From: a virus
Length of the DNA stretch: 40,804 nucleotides
Direction: 5' to 3' (one strand)
Virus record (IMG/VR): IMGVR_UViG_3300017742_000030
Coordinates: 1 to 40,804 of that record
The translations under genes and the position numbers were made by a program. A model generated the notes under the pieces. That model had not been told where the DNA came from. It saw nothing but the letters and a program-made list of their open reading frames with translations, and made no database searches. Within the stretch, counting starts at the first letter, position 1. The number at the start of each line of letters is the position of its first letter. Shown piece after piece: positions 31,352 to 39,170 of this stretch.

Positions 31352-31438
31352 ATGAAATTAACCGAAGCTAAATTAGAGTTCGGTTTGTTTGTAGGAACTA
31401 TGATGTTAATGGTTCTTGCACTACAACCCTTACTGTAA
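31352..31438 (+). CDS. Tiny membrane peptide (28 aa) after hsp20
   Basis: ATG 31352 with GCGAGG 5 nt upstream opens a 28-codon frame: MKLTEAKLEFGLFVGTMMLM followed by VLALQPLL. Residues 10-26 are hydrophobic and could span a membrane. It lies between hsp20 and a terminator, so it shares the hsp20 transcript. A real but unrecognised peptide seems likely because of the good ribosome site. Confidence 0.5.
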   Translation: MKLTEAKLEFGLFVGTMMLMVLALQPLL

Positions 31439-31445
31439 AAACGAG

Positions 31446-31473
31446 AAGGGGGCGGGAAACTGCCCCTTTCATT
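31446..31473 (+). terminator. Terminator-like hairpin after the hsp20 operon
   Basis: AAGGGGGC (31446-31453) pairs with GCCCCTTT (31462-31469), one G-U pair, with the loop GGGAAACT. It is followed by CATT, so the T run is short. It ends just before the ATG at 31479, the same arrangement as at 7851. Confidence 0.6.
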
Positions 31474-31478
31474 ATGTT

Positions 31479-32219
31479 ATGAAAGCATATATGATTGCAG
31501 ACCTGAACAATCCAACTTCCGTGAGATATACGGAGATTGCATTAGAGTCATGGCATAATAAAACCCCCCTTGACATTGAAGTCATTCAGTGTTATACTCC
31601 CGACACAATATCAGAATTAGAACCTCTCTATAACTGGCAACCATTGTTACATCATGGTCAAAAGGAACAGAAACAGTATGCGTCATCCACTGAAAAGTCT
31701 GGAGACATTACACACTGGCAGTTAATAAAGAAACGTTCAGAGTCTAAATCAAGATTCTACGTATTGGAACATGACTCATATCTAGAAGATGCAGACGAAT
31801 TTAAACGACAGTTTGATTTTACTATGGAACATGGATTGTCTTATGCAAACCATGGACTCTACATGTCTTGTTATTCTTTTTCTAGAGTTGCAGCAATACA
31901 TATACATGACTTGTTAACACAACGAGCATTTCCTTTAAATGGAGGCCCGTTTGGATGTGTAGAAAGATTGGTAAAAACATATCTAAGTGAAAAACCTGAC
32001 CGCAAGGCAAAGTATACATGGATGTTACATCATCCAAATACAGAGGCAGTAAGTGTGGGATGGTCTGCCGAAGAAATGTTTCAAGCATATAATTTTAAGA
32101 AAAATGATACTCCCTTCAAACGTGCATCAACCCAGATTATATCCAAGTCTATGGGAATCACCCAAAATCATATAGGGTTGGATTTGTCATTAAGAAAAGG
32201 TTTTAAAATAATTGAATAA
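31479..32219 (+). CDS. Unknown protein, possible GT-A type glycosyltransferase fold
   Basis: This 246-aa protein begins MKAYMIADLNNPTSVRYTEI. The N-terminal part (IALESWHNKTPLDIEVIQCY) and the motif SRFYVLEHDSYLEDADEF at about 100 recall small glycosyltransferases, where an acidic cluster binds a nucleotide sugar and metal. A true DxD is not obvious, so this is only a suggestion. The frame is open upstream to 31416, but that region holds the tiny peptide gene and a terminator, so ATG 31479 was chosen; no clear Shine-Dalgarno precedes it. A consensus promoter for the non-coding unit follows the stop. Confidence 0.6.
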   Translation: MKAYMIADLNNPTSVRYTEIALESWHNKTPLDIEVIQCYTPDTISELEPLYNWQPLLHHGQKEQKQYASSTEKSGDITHWQLIKKRSESKSRFYVLEHDSYLEDADEFKRQFDFTMEHGLSYANHGLYMSCYSFSRVAAIHIHDLLTQRAFPLNGGPFGCVERLVKTYLSEKPDRKAKYTWMLHHPNTEAVSVGWSAEEMFQAYNFKKNDTPFKRASTQIISKSMGITQNHIGLDLSLRKGFKIIE

Positions 32220-32224
32220 AAAGC

Positions 32225-32253
32225 TTGACAAACCCCGTTGAGTTTAGTATAAT
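32225..32253 (+). promoter_or_regulatory. Consensus sigma70 promoter of the non-coding unit
   Basis: TTGACA (32225-32230), 17-bp spacer, TATAAT (32248-32253), starting 5 nt after the preceding stop codon. No open reading frame of useful length follows before the terminator at 32534, so it drives an RNA. Confidence 0.93.
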
Positions 32254-32259
32254 AGATGT

Positions 32260-32534
32260 ATTGGTTGGGAATGACGTGACCACCCGCCTAGGGAAGTTTG
32301 TGACTTGACGGTGAGTAAGCGACTGACTCCATTAGACTGATTAACATATCAGTGATGGAATCGACATAAGGTGGAAAAGTTAAAAAAACAAAATCAATAG
32401 AATTCAAACTTACCGAGTTACAAATGCGTAACAGTACAGTAAGGAGTCTTCCCCCCTAGAGGGTTGAAGGAAAGAACACACTGATTAGGTGTCCCTCAAA
32501 GTAGCTTCAATCCTTGATGATGGGGGTTTTTTTT
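32260..32534 (+). ncRNA. Putative structured non-coding RNA (about 275 nt) upstream of gene 43
   Basis: This is the only gap over 300 nt in the window (32220-32589). It runs from a perfect promoter to a T8 terminator. The few ATGs open frames of 11 codons or fewer. Pairings that can be drawn: CCACC (32280-32284) with GGTGG (32370-32374) closing a multibranch region; within it GACTCCAT/ATGGAATC plus ACTGAT/ATCAGT (hairpin 32325-32362); an A-rich linker at 32375-32408; CTTAC/GTAAG with inner GTTAC/GTAAC (32409-32443); then the terminator domain. It does not show tmRNA, RNase P or group I intron signatures. Function is unknown; control of gene 43 or of host RNAs is possible. Confidence 0.7.
32451..32534 (+). 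terminator. Compound terminator of the non-coding RNA
   Basis: CCCCC in 32451-32456 pairs with GGGGG (32522-32526). Inside, GGGTTGAAG (32461-32469) pairs with CTTCAATCC (32505-32513) in a 9-bp stem with one G-U pair. A small ACAC/GTGT hairpin sits at the tip. T8 follows (32527-32534). A competing local hairpin CCC-TAGA-GGG (32454-32463) would break both outer stems. Confidence 0.8.
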
Positions 32535-32537
32535 ATC

Positions 32538-32566
32538 TTGACTTTTGTATTATCTTCCTGTATAAT
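32538..32566 (+). promoter_or_regulatory. Consensus sigma70 promoter for gene 43
   Basis: TTGACT (32538-32543), 17-bp spacer, TATAAT (32561-32566), beginning 3 nt after the T run of the non-coding RNA. The leader before the gene 43 ATG is about 17 nt and includes TTAGGA. Confidence 0.92.
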
Positions 32567-32589
32567 ACAACATTAACTTAGGATTTTCT

Positions 32590-35061
32590 ATGGATTTTTA
32601 TACATCAATTGACCGTTACGGCAGCACCCTTTTATATCGTGGGTACTCTGGTGGTCAACGAGTCAAGAAACGTATCCCGTTTAAACCAACACTGTTTGTA
32701 AACTCTCGTAATAAGAACAACGTATCTGGTTGGTCTTCATTAGAGGGTAGACCAGTTGAACCCATTGAATTTGAGACTATGCGTGAAGCAACCGAATTCA
32801 CCAAACGTTATCAACACGTGGACAACTTCAAGGTCTATGGACAAAACAATTTCATCTCACAATTTATCGCACAGAAGTTTCCGAATGATATAAAGTTCGA
32901 ACGTGAACTACCTGTAATCACCACCATTGATATTGAGGTCGCATCTGACCAAGGATTCCCTGAACCTGATAAGGCAGACTATCCTGTTATCTCTATCTGT
33001 ACCAAGTCCAGTAAAGAAGACTTCTTCCGTGTCTGGGGTCTAGGTGAATACACTCCCAAAGAAAACTGTATCTACAATCAATGTGACAATGAGTTACAAC
33101 TATTGGATACATTCCTTGACTACTGGCAGAATCATGGGTCACCTGATATCGTCACTGGTTGGAACAGTAAGGGATTTGATATTCCCTATCTTGTTAACAG
33201 AACAAGAAAAGTTATTGGAGAAGAGTCCACCAAGAGATACTCACCTTGGGGTGTTGTATCCGCACGTACTGTACGTGGTAAGATGGGACACAAAGATGTG
33301 GAGACCTATGACCTTATGGGTATTGCACAGTTAGATTACTATGACTTGTTTCGTAAGTTTACACTCAACACTCTAGGTCAACAAGAATCATATCGACTTG
33401 ACCATATCGCACACGTAGTACTTGGTGAACGTAAACTCTCATATGAAGAACACGGTAACCTACATACATTATATAAAGAAGACCATCAAAAGTTTATTGA
33501 CTATAATATCAAGGACGTTGAGTTGGTTGATATGTTGGAAGAGAAACTGGGATTGATTACTCTTGCAATGACTATGGCATATCGTGGTGGTACTAACTTC
33601 GAGGAAGTATTCGGTACGACTACTATTTGGGATACAATCATTTATCGTATTCTTAACCTACAGAAGATTGCAGTACCATCCAAAGAAGAGAAACCCAAGG
33701 GTGACTTTGCGGGTGGATATGTAAAAGAACCCCAAGTTGGTTCACATGATTGGGTAACATCCTTTGACTTGAACTCCCTGTATCCTATGATTATTGTACA
33801 ATACAATATGTCACCTGAGACTGTGGTAGATGGTTTAGTTGATACTGACGTAGAACGTATGTTACAAGGTATGACTAAGACCGATAGTAATTATGCAACT
33901 GCACCATCTGGTGTTCGTTTCCGTAAGGATAAGGAAGGTATTATTCCTAGTGTGATTCGACAGTACTATGCAGAACGTAAACAAATCAAACGTGAGATGT
34001 TGGACGCAAAACAAGAATACGAACAGACCCCAACAAAGTCCCTTGCAAACAAAGTTGCAACTCTAGATAACCAACAGATGTCTATCAAGATTCTTATGAA
34101 CAGTCTCTATGGTGCATTGGGTAATCGATGGTTCAGATACTTTGACCAACGTGTTGCAGAGTCTATTACTCTTGCGGGTCAGTTATCAATTCTCTGGGCA
34201 GAACGTGCGGTCAATCATGAGATGAACAAACTTCTCAATACTGACGAAGACTATGTGATTGCAATTGATACTGATTCAGTCTATATGCGTATGGGTGACC
34301 TAGTCAACAAGTTCAACCCCAAAGACCCTGTAAAGTTCTTGGATAAGATTTGTTCCGAACACTTTGAACCTGTACTGACTAAAGCTTATGAAGTTCTTGC
34401 AGACTATACCAATGCATATGTCAATCGTATGGAGATGGGACGTGAGGTTATTGCAGACAAAGGTATTTGGGTTGCAAAGAAACGATACATTCTGAATGTA
34501 CATAACAATGAGGGTGTCCAATACAAAGAACCAAAACTCAAGATTATGGGTATTGAAGCGGTCAAGTCATCAACCCCGATGGTTGTTCGTGATAAGATGA
34601 AAGAGATGTTCCACATACTTGTGAATGGTACTGAGTCTGAGACCCAACAGTATATCAGAAACTTCCGTAATGAGTTTTCCTCGTTACCACCTGAAGATGT
34701 ATCGTTCCCTCGTGGTGTAAATGATGTCAAGAAATGGAAAGATACAAAATCTATTTACAAGAAGGGTACACCTATCCATGTGCGTGGTGCTTTGTTATAT
34801 AACAAGCATACCAAAGGAATGCGTCATGAGGAAATCAAGAACGGTGAAAAGATTAAGTTCGTCTATCTAAAAGTTCCGAACCCGATAAAAGAAAACATCA
34901 TATCATATCCGCAGAACCTACCCCGTGAGTTGGGTCTTAATAATTATATTGACTATGACAAGATGTTTGACAAGACATTCCTTGACCCACTTGAACCTAT
35001 TATGGATGCAGTCGGTTGGACTGCTGAACCTCAGTCATCATTAGAAGATTTCTTCGCTTGA
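32590..35061 (+). CDS. 43: DNA polymerase gp43 (family B)
   Basis: This 823-aa replicative polymerase matches T4 gp43 (898 aa). The 3'-5' exonuclease motifs are [23 protein letters not shown] and [10 protein letters not shown]. The polymerase motifs are DLNSLYP (D393), K500-x3-N504-x-x-Y507-G508 and DTDS at 560-563. The last residues, SSLEDFFA, form a likely clamp-binding peptide. All catalytic residues are present, so proofreading and synthesis should be intact. It has its own promoter; in T4 the gene is directly downstream of regA, but here 2.5 kb of other genes intervene. Confidence 0.98.
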   Translation: MDFYTSIDRYGSTLLYRGYSGGQRVKKRIPFKPTLFVNSRNKNNVSGWSSLEGRPVEPIEFETMREATEFTKRYQHVDNFKVYGQNNFISQFIAQKFPNDIKFERELPVITTIDIEVASDQGFPEPDKADYPVISICTKSSKEDFFRVWGLGEYTPKENCIYNQCDNELQLLDTFLDYWQNHGSPDIVTGWNSKGFDIPYLVNRTRKVIGEESTKRYSPWGVVSARTVRGKMGHKDVETYDLMGIAQLDYYDLFRKFTLNTLGQQESYRLDHIAHVVLGERKLSYEEHGNLHTLYKEDHQKFIDYNIKDVELVDMLEEKLGLITLAMTMAYRGGTNFEEVFGTTTIWDTIIYRILNLQKIAVPSKEEKPKGDFAGGYVKEPQVGSHDWVTSFDLNSLYPMIIVQYNMSPETVVDGLVDTDVERMLQGMTKTDSNYATAPSGVRFRKDKEGIIPSVIRQYYAERKQIKREMLDAKQEYEQTPTKSLANKVATLDNQQMSIKILMNSLYGALGNRWFRYFDQRVAESITLAGQLSILWAERAVNHEMNKLLNTDEDYVIAIDTDSVYMRMGDLVNKFNPKDPVKFLDKICSEHFEPVLTKAYEVLADYTNAYVNRMEMGREVIADKGIWVAKKRYILNVHNNEGVQYKEPKLKIMGIEAVKSSTPMVVRDKMKEMFHILVNGTESETQQYIRNFRNEFSSLPPEDVSFPRGVNDVKKWKDTKSIYKKGTPIHVRGALLYNKHTKGMRHEEIKNGEKIKFVYLKVPNPIKENIISYPQNLPRELGLNNYIDYDKMFDKTFLDPLEPIMDAVGWTAEPQSSLEDFFA

Positions 35062-35086
35062 CATTTTAAGGAGACTATGGTATTAT
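35058..35086 (+). promoter_or_regulatory. Sigma70-type promoter after gene 43
   Basis: TTGACA (35058-35063), 17-bp spacer, TATTAT (35081-35086). The -35 overlaps the gene 43 stop codon. The -10 ends 7 nt before the ATG at 35094, and no Shine-Dalgarno lies between, so a leaderless message is predicted. Confidence 0.88.
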
Positions 35087-35093
35087 ATACACA

Positions 35094-36050
35094 ATGAAAT
35101 ATTCACTTACAATCTTTCAAAATACTTTTGACAACAAGACCCACCGAACTATGACGTTCGATTCGTGGGAAAAGTTCGTTGTATTGTTAAGTGAACTATA
35201 TGATAAAAAAGGAGAAAAAGGTGGTAGAAATTCTAGTCCTCTTATTAGTCCTGCTAATTATGTCACCGATACTACACGGTCTAATAAGAATGTTAATCGC
35301 TGGTCTGGTTGGTGCTGTCTTGACGTTGATGATTATATGGTACATACTGATTCCAATCGCAGTCCTGTTGAGTGCCTAAAACAACAACTACAAGAAAAGT
35401 ATGGTCGATTTGAGTATGTGTGTTATAACACTGCATCATCTAGTAAAGACCAACCCAAGTTCAGATTAGTATTTCCCCTGACACGACAAGTTGATAGAAA
35501 AGACTTACCACACTTCTGGTTTGCTATGAACAAACGGTTTGAGGGTATGGGTGATGAACAAACAAAAGATTTATCACGGATGTACTATGTCCCCGCACAG
35601 TATCCAGACGCATATAGTTTTATGTTTACTAATGAAGGTGTGCATCTTGACCCTGATATGTTGATGGACAAGTATTCGTTTGTTGAACCACAAGGTAATA
35701 CTTTCATGGATAGATTGCCACCTGAACTACAGAAAGCAGTCTTAGAACATCGTAAGAATTCACTAGATAACACAGATTACACTTGGACATCATATCGTGA
35801 TTGTCCGTTCTTCCCTAGAAAGTTAGAACAAGAATATAGAAGTATTACTAATACTGGTTGGTATCATAAAATGTATCAGATTATGATTGCAGTAGCTGGT
35901 AATGCAGTTAGTAAAGGGTATCCTATTTCCGCATCTCAGATTGCAGAAATGTGTACTCAGTTAGACATGGAGACTGGTAACTGGTATGAGAACCGACCAT
36001 TAAACAAAGAAGCAGACCGAGCATTGGAGTACATATATCGTAATGGATAA
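35094..36050 (+). CDS. Primase-polymerase-like protein (archaeo-eukaryotic primase type)
   Basis: This 318-aa protein has the pattern of the AEP/prim-pol superfamily: SGWCCLDVDDYM (about 71-82) gives the acidic metal-binding motif, YNTASSSKDQPKFRLVFPL supplies the Ser/Arg strand motif, and DLSRMYYVPAQYPD the later conserved segment. Such domains occur in plasmid and phage replication proteins and in VirE-type proteins. A C-terminal helical region (IAVAGNAVSKGYPISASQIA) looks like an accessory domain. It could make primers or act in repair. Expressed behind its own promoter next to the polymerase gene. T4 uses an unrelated primase, gp61. Confidence 0.7.
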   Translation: MKYSLTIFQNTFDNKTHRTMTFDSWEKFVVLLSELYDKKGEKGGRNSSPLISPANYVTDTTRSNKNVNRWSGWCCLDVDDYMVHTDSNRSPVECLKQQLQEKYGRFEYVCYNTASSSKDQPKFRLVFPLTRQVDRKDLPHFWFAMNKRFEGMGDEQTKDLSRMYYVPAQYPDAYSFMFTNEGVHLDPDMLMDKYSFVEPQGNTFMDRLPPELQKAVLEHRKNSLDNTDYTWTSYRDCPFFPRKLEQEYRSITNTGWYHKMYQIMIAVAGNAVSKGYPISASQIAEMCTQLDMETGNWYENRPLNKEADRALEYIYRNG

Positions 36051-36306
36051 GTGGCAAGTAATACAAGGACGTAAGTCCGAGAAAGATAAAATACTATTGT
36101 ACCAAGGAAAAGCCGTTTCTTTTCGTGACGTTGCAATGATGTGTATATTCTTCATGGAGAATGAAGACATACTATATCCACCATCCCGTGGTCTAAAAGG
36201 TGCGGAGATGTTTAAAGACTATATAAAAGAAGTGTTAGAAAACAGAAAAGTTCCTACGGATAGTAAATATGCGATTAGGAAAAACCACGGAGTTGTAAAA
36301 GTATGA
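36043..36306 (+). CDS. Small protein, unknown function
   Basis: This 87-aa protein (MDKWQVIQGRKSEKDKILLY at the start) overlaps the primase-like gene by 8 nt and the epimerase gene by 4 nt. It is basic and mostly helical. It is not recognised. Its coupling to the primase-like gene suggests a shared function, but nothing in the sequence proves it. Confidence 0.65.
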   Translation: MDKWQVIQGRKSEKDKILLYQGKAVSFRDVAMMCIFFMENEDILYPPSRGLKGAEMFKDYIKEVLENRKVPTDSKYAIRKNHGVVKV

Positions 36307-37241
36307 GAATATTGATTACTGGTGCAGCGGGTTTCATTGGTTCACATCTTGCAGATAGTTTATTAGAAGATGGATTTGATGTTGTTGGATTAGACAACTA
36401 TAACAACTACTATGACCCCGCACTTAAAAAAGACAGAGTTGCATACTTTGGTCATCAAGTATATAAGGCAGATTTAAAAGAGTTTGACGAAGTAGACCGT
36501 GCATTTAATAAGTTAATGCCAGATGTAGTCATTCACCTTGCCGCACGTGCGGGTGTACGTGACTCTGTTGGTAATGAACAGTTATATCACCAAGACAATA
36601 TCATTGGAACACAGAACATTATTCAAGTATGCAAAATGTATAAGGTTAAGAAAGTTCTATATGCATCTACTAGTTCAGTCTATGGTGGAACACCTATCCC
36701 TAAAACAGGATGGGTTGAAGATGAGGTTACTGGTCACCAGTTGAATCCATATGCATATACAAAGTATTGTAATGAATGTCAGTTTAAAATCTCTGGACTA
36801 AACAATATAGGACTAAGGTTCTTTACTGTATACGGCCCTTGGGGTAGACCTGACATGGCATTATATCAGTTTGCAGATTCGATTGTTGCGGGTGATTCTA
36901 TTGAAGCATATAACTATGGTAATATGAAAAGAGACTTCACCTATGTTGGTGACATTATCGAAGGTATTAAATTAACACTATTTGCTGACCTACCGTCTGG
37001 AGAAATCTTCAACATAGGTAGAGGTAAACAAGTAGAACTTATGCATTTTATTGATTGTATAAGTAAAGAACTGGGTAGAGATGTTGATGTAGTTCTCGCA
37101 CCTCGACACCCCGCAGATACTCTAGAGACTTGGAGTAATACTGCGAAACTAAGAGAACTAGGATATAAACCCAGAGTAAACATTGAAGTAGGTGTTGAGG
37201 CATTTATTAGATGGTACAAAGATTATTACGGAGTAAATTAA
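36303..37241 (+). CDS. UDP-glucuronate 4-epimerase-like NAD-dependent sugar epimerase
   Basis: This 312-aa short-chain dehydrogenase has the NAD-binding motif GAAGFIGS at 7-14, STSSVYGG at 122-129 and the catalytic pair Y150-x-x-x-K154. RFFTVYGPWGRPDMALYQFA is characteristic of UDP-glucuronate 4-epimerases. It would turn UDP-glucuronate into UDP-galacturonate. The next gene makes UDP-glucuronate, so the two form a short pathway for acidic sugars that may modify surface polysaccharide, virion or DNA. It overlaps both neighbours by a few bases. Confidence 0.9.
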   Translation: MRILITGAAGFIGSHLADSLLEDGFDVVGLDNYNNYYDPALKKDRVAYFGHQVYKADLKEFDEVDRAFNKLMPDVVIHLAARAGVRDSVGNEQLYHQDNIIGTQNIIQVCKMYKVKKVLYASTSSVYGGTPIPKTGWVEDEVTGHQLNPYAYTKYCNECQFKISGLNNIGLRFFTVYGPWGRPDMALYQFADSIVAGDSIEAYNYGNMKRDFTYVGDIIEGIKLTLFADLPSGEIFNIGRGKQVELMHFIDCISKELGRDVDVVLAPRHPADTLETWSNTAKLRELGYKPRVNIEVGVEAFIRWYKDYYGVN

Positions 37242-38188
37242 TGAAAGATGATGGTTTAAGAAATCTAAATCCTGACGGTTCACCTCAACAGGTGCAGACA
37301 AGACTAAAAATTGGTATTGTTGGTCATGGTTTTGTAGGGGGTGCAGTAGACTATGCGTTTACCCATCCTGAAATTGATATGTATTATGTTGACCCAAAAC
37401 ACAATACAACGATTGATGACTTGGTTGATTGGCAACCACATGTGTCGTTTATTTGCGCTCCAACTCCAATGTCGGATGATGGGTTTGTTGATGCGTCCAT
37501 TGTAGAAGATGCAGTATTAAAACTATTGGAACATACAGAAGGTGGTGTTGTTGTCAAATCAACAATCACTCCAGATATTGTTGACCGTTTATATTCTTCA
37601 ATCTTTGAAGATGACATCAAACGTTTGACTATCAACCCTGAGTTCCTGACAGAATCAAATGCAAAAGAACAGTTTGTAAATGCAGAGTATCATGTTATTG
37701 GTGGTCACCCTGACGCATGTCAAGGTCTTGCACAGTTGTATGATGTGTACAGTCTATGTACTGCAACAGAATATTTGTTCTGTTCTGCACCAGAAGCTGC
37801 ATTCATTAAGTATGGAGTGAACTCATTCCTTGCAACTAAAGTAACATTCTTTAATCAATTATATGATTCTGCAATTGGATTTGGTTGTAATTTCCCTACT
37901 ATTGCAAATGCAATCGGTAAGGACAAAAGGATTGGTGTTGGTCACACCCGTGTGCCTGGCTATGATGGTAAACGTGGATTCGGTGGTGCGTGTTTCCCCA
38001 AGGATACAAAAGCATTTACTTTATTCGACCCTAGCTTGACTTTAATTGATAAGTGTGTTAGTATAAACAATGAATTTCGTAATGGTTACGAATTAGATAA
38101 ACGTGAGGAAGAAAATAATGTCAAGTATGATGGACAAGCTGAAGAAGAACAGCAAGATAAAAACGACAGCGATACTGTCGGAGAGTAA
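37241..38188 (+). CDS. UDP-glucose 6-dehydrogenase
   Basis: This 315-aa protein matches the UDP-glucose/GDP-mannose dehydrogenase family but is shorter than bacterial forms (about 390-450 aa). GIVGHGFVGGAV holds the GxGxxG NAD motif (G28, G30, G33). C251 in GFGGACFPKD is the catalytic thiol. It would oxidise UDP-glucose to UDP-glucuronate with two NAD. The C-terminal nucleotide-binding domain appears reduced, ending in an acidic tail (DGQAEEEQQDKNDSDTVGE). ATG 37241 overlaps the epimerase stop (TAATG). Its 3' end overlaps uvsX by 71 nt and holds the uvsX promoter. Confidence 0.9.
   Translation: MKDDGLRNLNPDGSPQQVQTRLKIGIVGHGFVGGAVDYAFTHPEIDMYYVDPKHNTTIDDLVDWQPHVSFICAPTPMSDDGFVDASIVEDAVLKLLEHTEGGVVVKSTITPDIVDRLYSSIFEDDIKRLTINPEFLTESNAKEQFVNAEYHVIGGHPDACQGLAQLYDVYSLCTATEYLFCSAPEAAFIKYGVNSFLATKVTFFNQLYDSAIGFGCNFPTIANAIGKDKRIGVGHTRVPGYDGKRGFGGACFPKDTKAFTLFDPSLTLIDKCVSINNEFRNGYELDKREEENNVKYDGQAEEEQQDKNDSDTVGE
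38036..38064 (+). promoter_or_regulatory. Sigma70-type promoter for uvsX inside the dehydrogenase gene
   Basis: TTGACT (38036-38041), 17-bp spacer, TAGTAT (38059-38064). The upstream half, GCTTGACTTTAA, matches the gene 45 promoter. It lies 53 nt before the uvsX ATG and within the coding region of the dehydrogenase. Confidence 0.7.
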
Positions 38189-39170
38189 ATTTTTTACAGA
38201 AACAGATATGGTGCCAACCGATGTTCCAATGGTGAACGTTGCGTTGAGTGGAAGTATTGACGGTGGTATCACGCCTGGCTTAACGGTACTAGCAGGCCCG
38301 AGTAAGCACTTCAAAACTTCATTTGCATTGCTAATGGCAAGTGCATATATGAAGGCAAAGAAGGACGCAGTAATGCTCTTTTACGATAGTGAGTTTGGTA
38401 GTCCCCAATCTTACTTTGAGCAATTCGGAATTGATACCTCACGGGTGTTACATACACCCATCGCCAATGTCGAGGAACTCAAGTTTGACTTAATTGGTCA
38501 ACTTGAATCAATCGATAGAAAAGATGACGTAATAATCGTTATCGATTCAATTGGTAATCTCGCATCCAAAAAAGAGTTAGAGGATGCAATCAACGAGAAG
38601 TCGGTGGCAGATATGTCCCGTGCTAAAGCATTGAAGGGTCTCTTTAGGATGTGTACTCCATATCTGACCATGAAGAATATCCCTATGCTTGCCGTCAACC
38701 ACACATATAAAGAAATTGGACTATTCCCTAAAGACATCGTAGGTGGTGGTACTGGTATATACTACAGTGCAGATAACATCTGGATTCTGGGAAGACAACA
38801 AGATAAACAAGGAACTGAGATAAAAGGTTACAGGTTTATCATTAATGTGGAGAAATCACGTTATGTTAAAGAGAAATCTAAAATACCTATCACAGTATCT
38901 TGGGAAGGTGGTGTCCAACGTTTCAGCGGTCTTTTGGATGTCGCTCTCGTTGGTGGTTATGTCGCTAAGCCTTCTAATGGTTGGTACTGTCGTGTGGATA
39001 GGGATAGTGGTGAATTGGTTGACCCAAGAGTTCGAGAGAAGGACACCCTTCAAGAAGAATTCTGGAAACCAGTCTTCGCAGATACCGACTTCGCAGACTT
39101 CCTCAAGTCACAATACTCAATTGGACTCGCACAAAAAGTAGACATGGAAGAGATAGCAAATGTCGAATGA
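38118..39170 (+). CDS. uvsX: RecA-like recombinase UvsX
   Basis: This 350-aa protein matches T4 UvsX (391 aa). Walker A is GPSKHFKT at 60-67, in a typical UvsX context (TVLAGPSKHFKTSFALLMAS). VIIVIDSIGNLASKKEL holds Walker B, and PMLAVNHTYKEIGLFPKDI the following conserved segment. It forms filaments on single-stranded DNA for strand exchange, loaded by UvsY. ATG 38118 follows GAGGAAG by 7 nt; an in-frame GTG at 38103 has no site. It overlaps the dehydrogenase gene by 71 nt and the next gene by 11 nt. Confidence 0.96.
   Translation: MSSMMDKLKKNSKIKTTAILSESKFFTETDMVPTDVPMVNVALSGSIDGGITPGLTVLAGPSKHFKTSFALLMASAYMKAKKDAVMLFYDSEFGSPQSYFEQFGIDTSRVLHTPIANVEELKFDLIGQLESIDRKDDVIIVIDSIGNLASKKELEDAINEKSVADMSRAKALKGLFRMCTPYLTMKNIPMLAVNHTYKEIGLFPKDIVGGGTGIYYSADNIWILGRQQDKQGTEIKGYRFIINVEKSRYVKEKSKIPITVSWEGGVQRFSGLLDVALVGGYVAKPSNGWYCRVDRDSGELVDPRVREKDTLQEEFWKPVFADTDFADFLKSQYSIGLAQKVDMEEIANVE

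Noticed and set aside
31570-31598. TTGACA-17-TATACT inside the unknown gene at 31479
   Set aside because: It is well formed, but no gene start lies downstream within that gene, and the bases are in coding sequence. Left as possible but unsupported.
32260-32534. Idea that the non-coding unit is tmRNA, RNase P RNA, a group I intron or a tRNA cluster
   Set aside because: No tRNA-like ends with a tag frame, no conserved RNase P core sequences, no intron core motifs and no cloverleaf could be seen.
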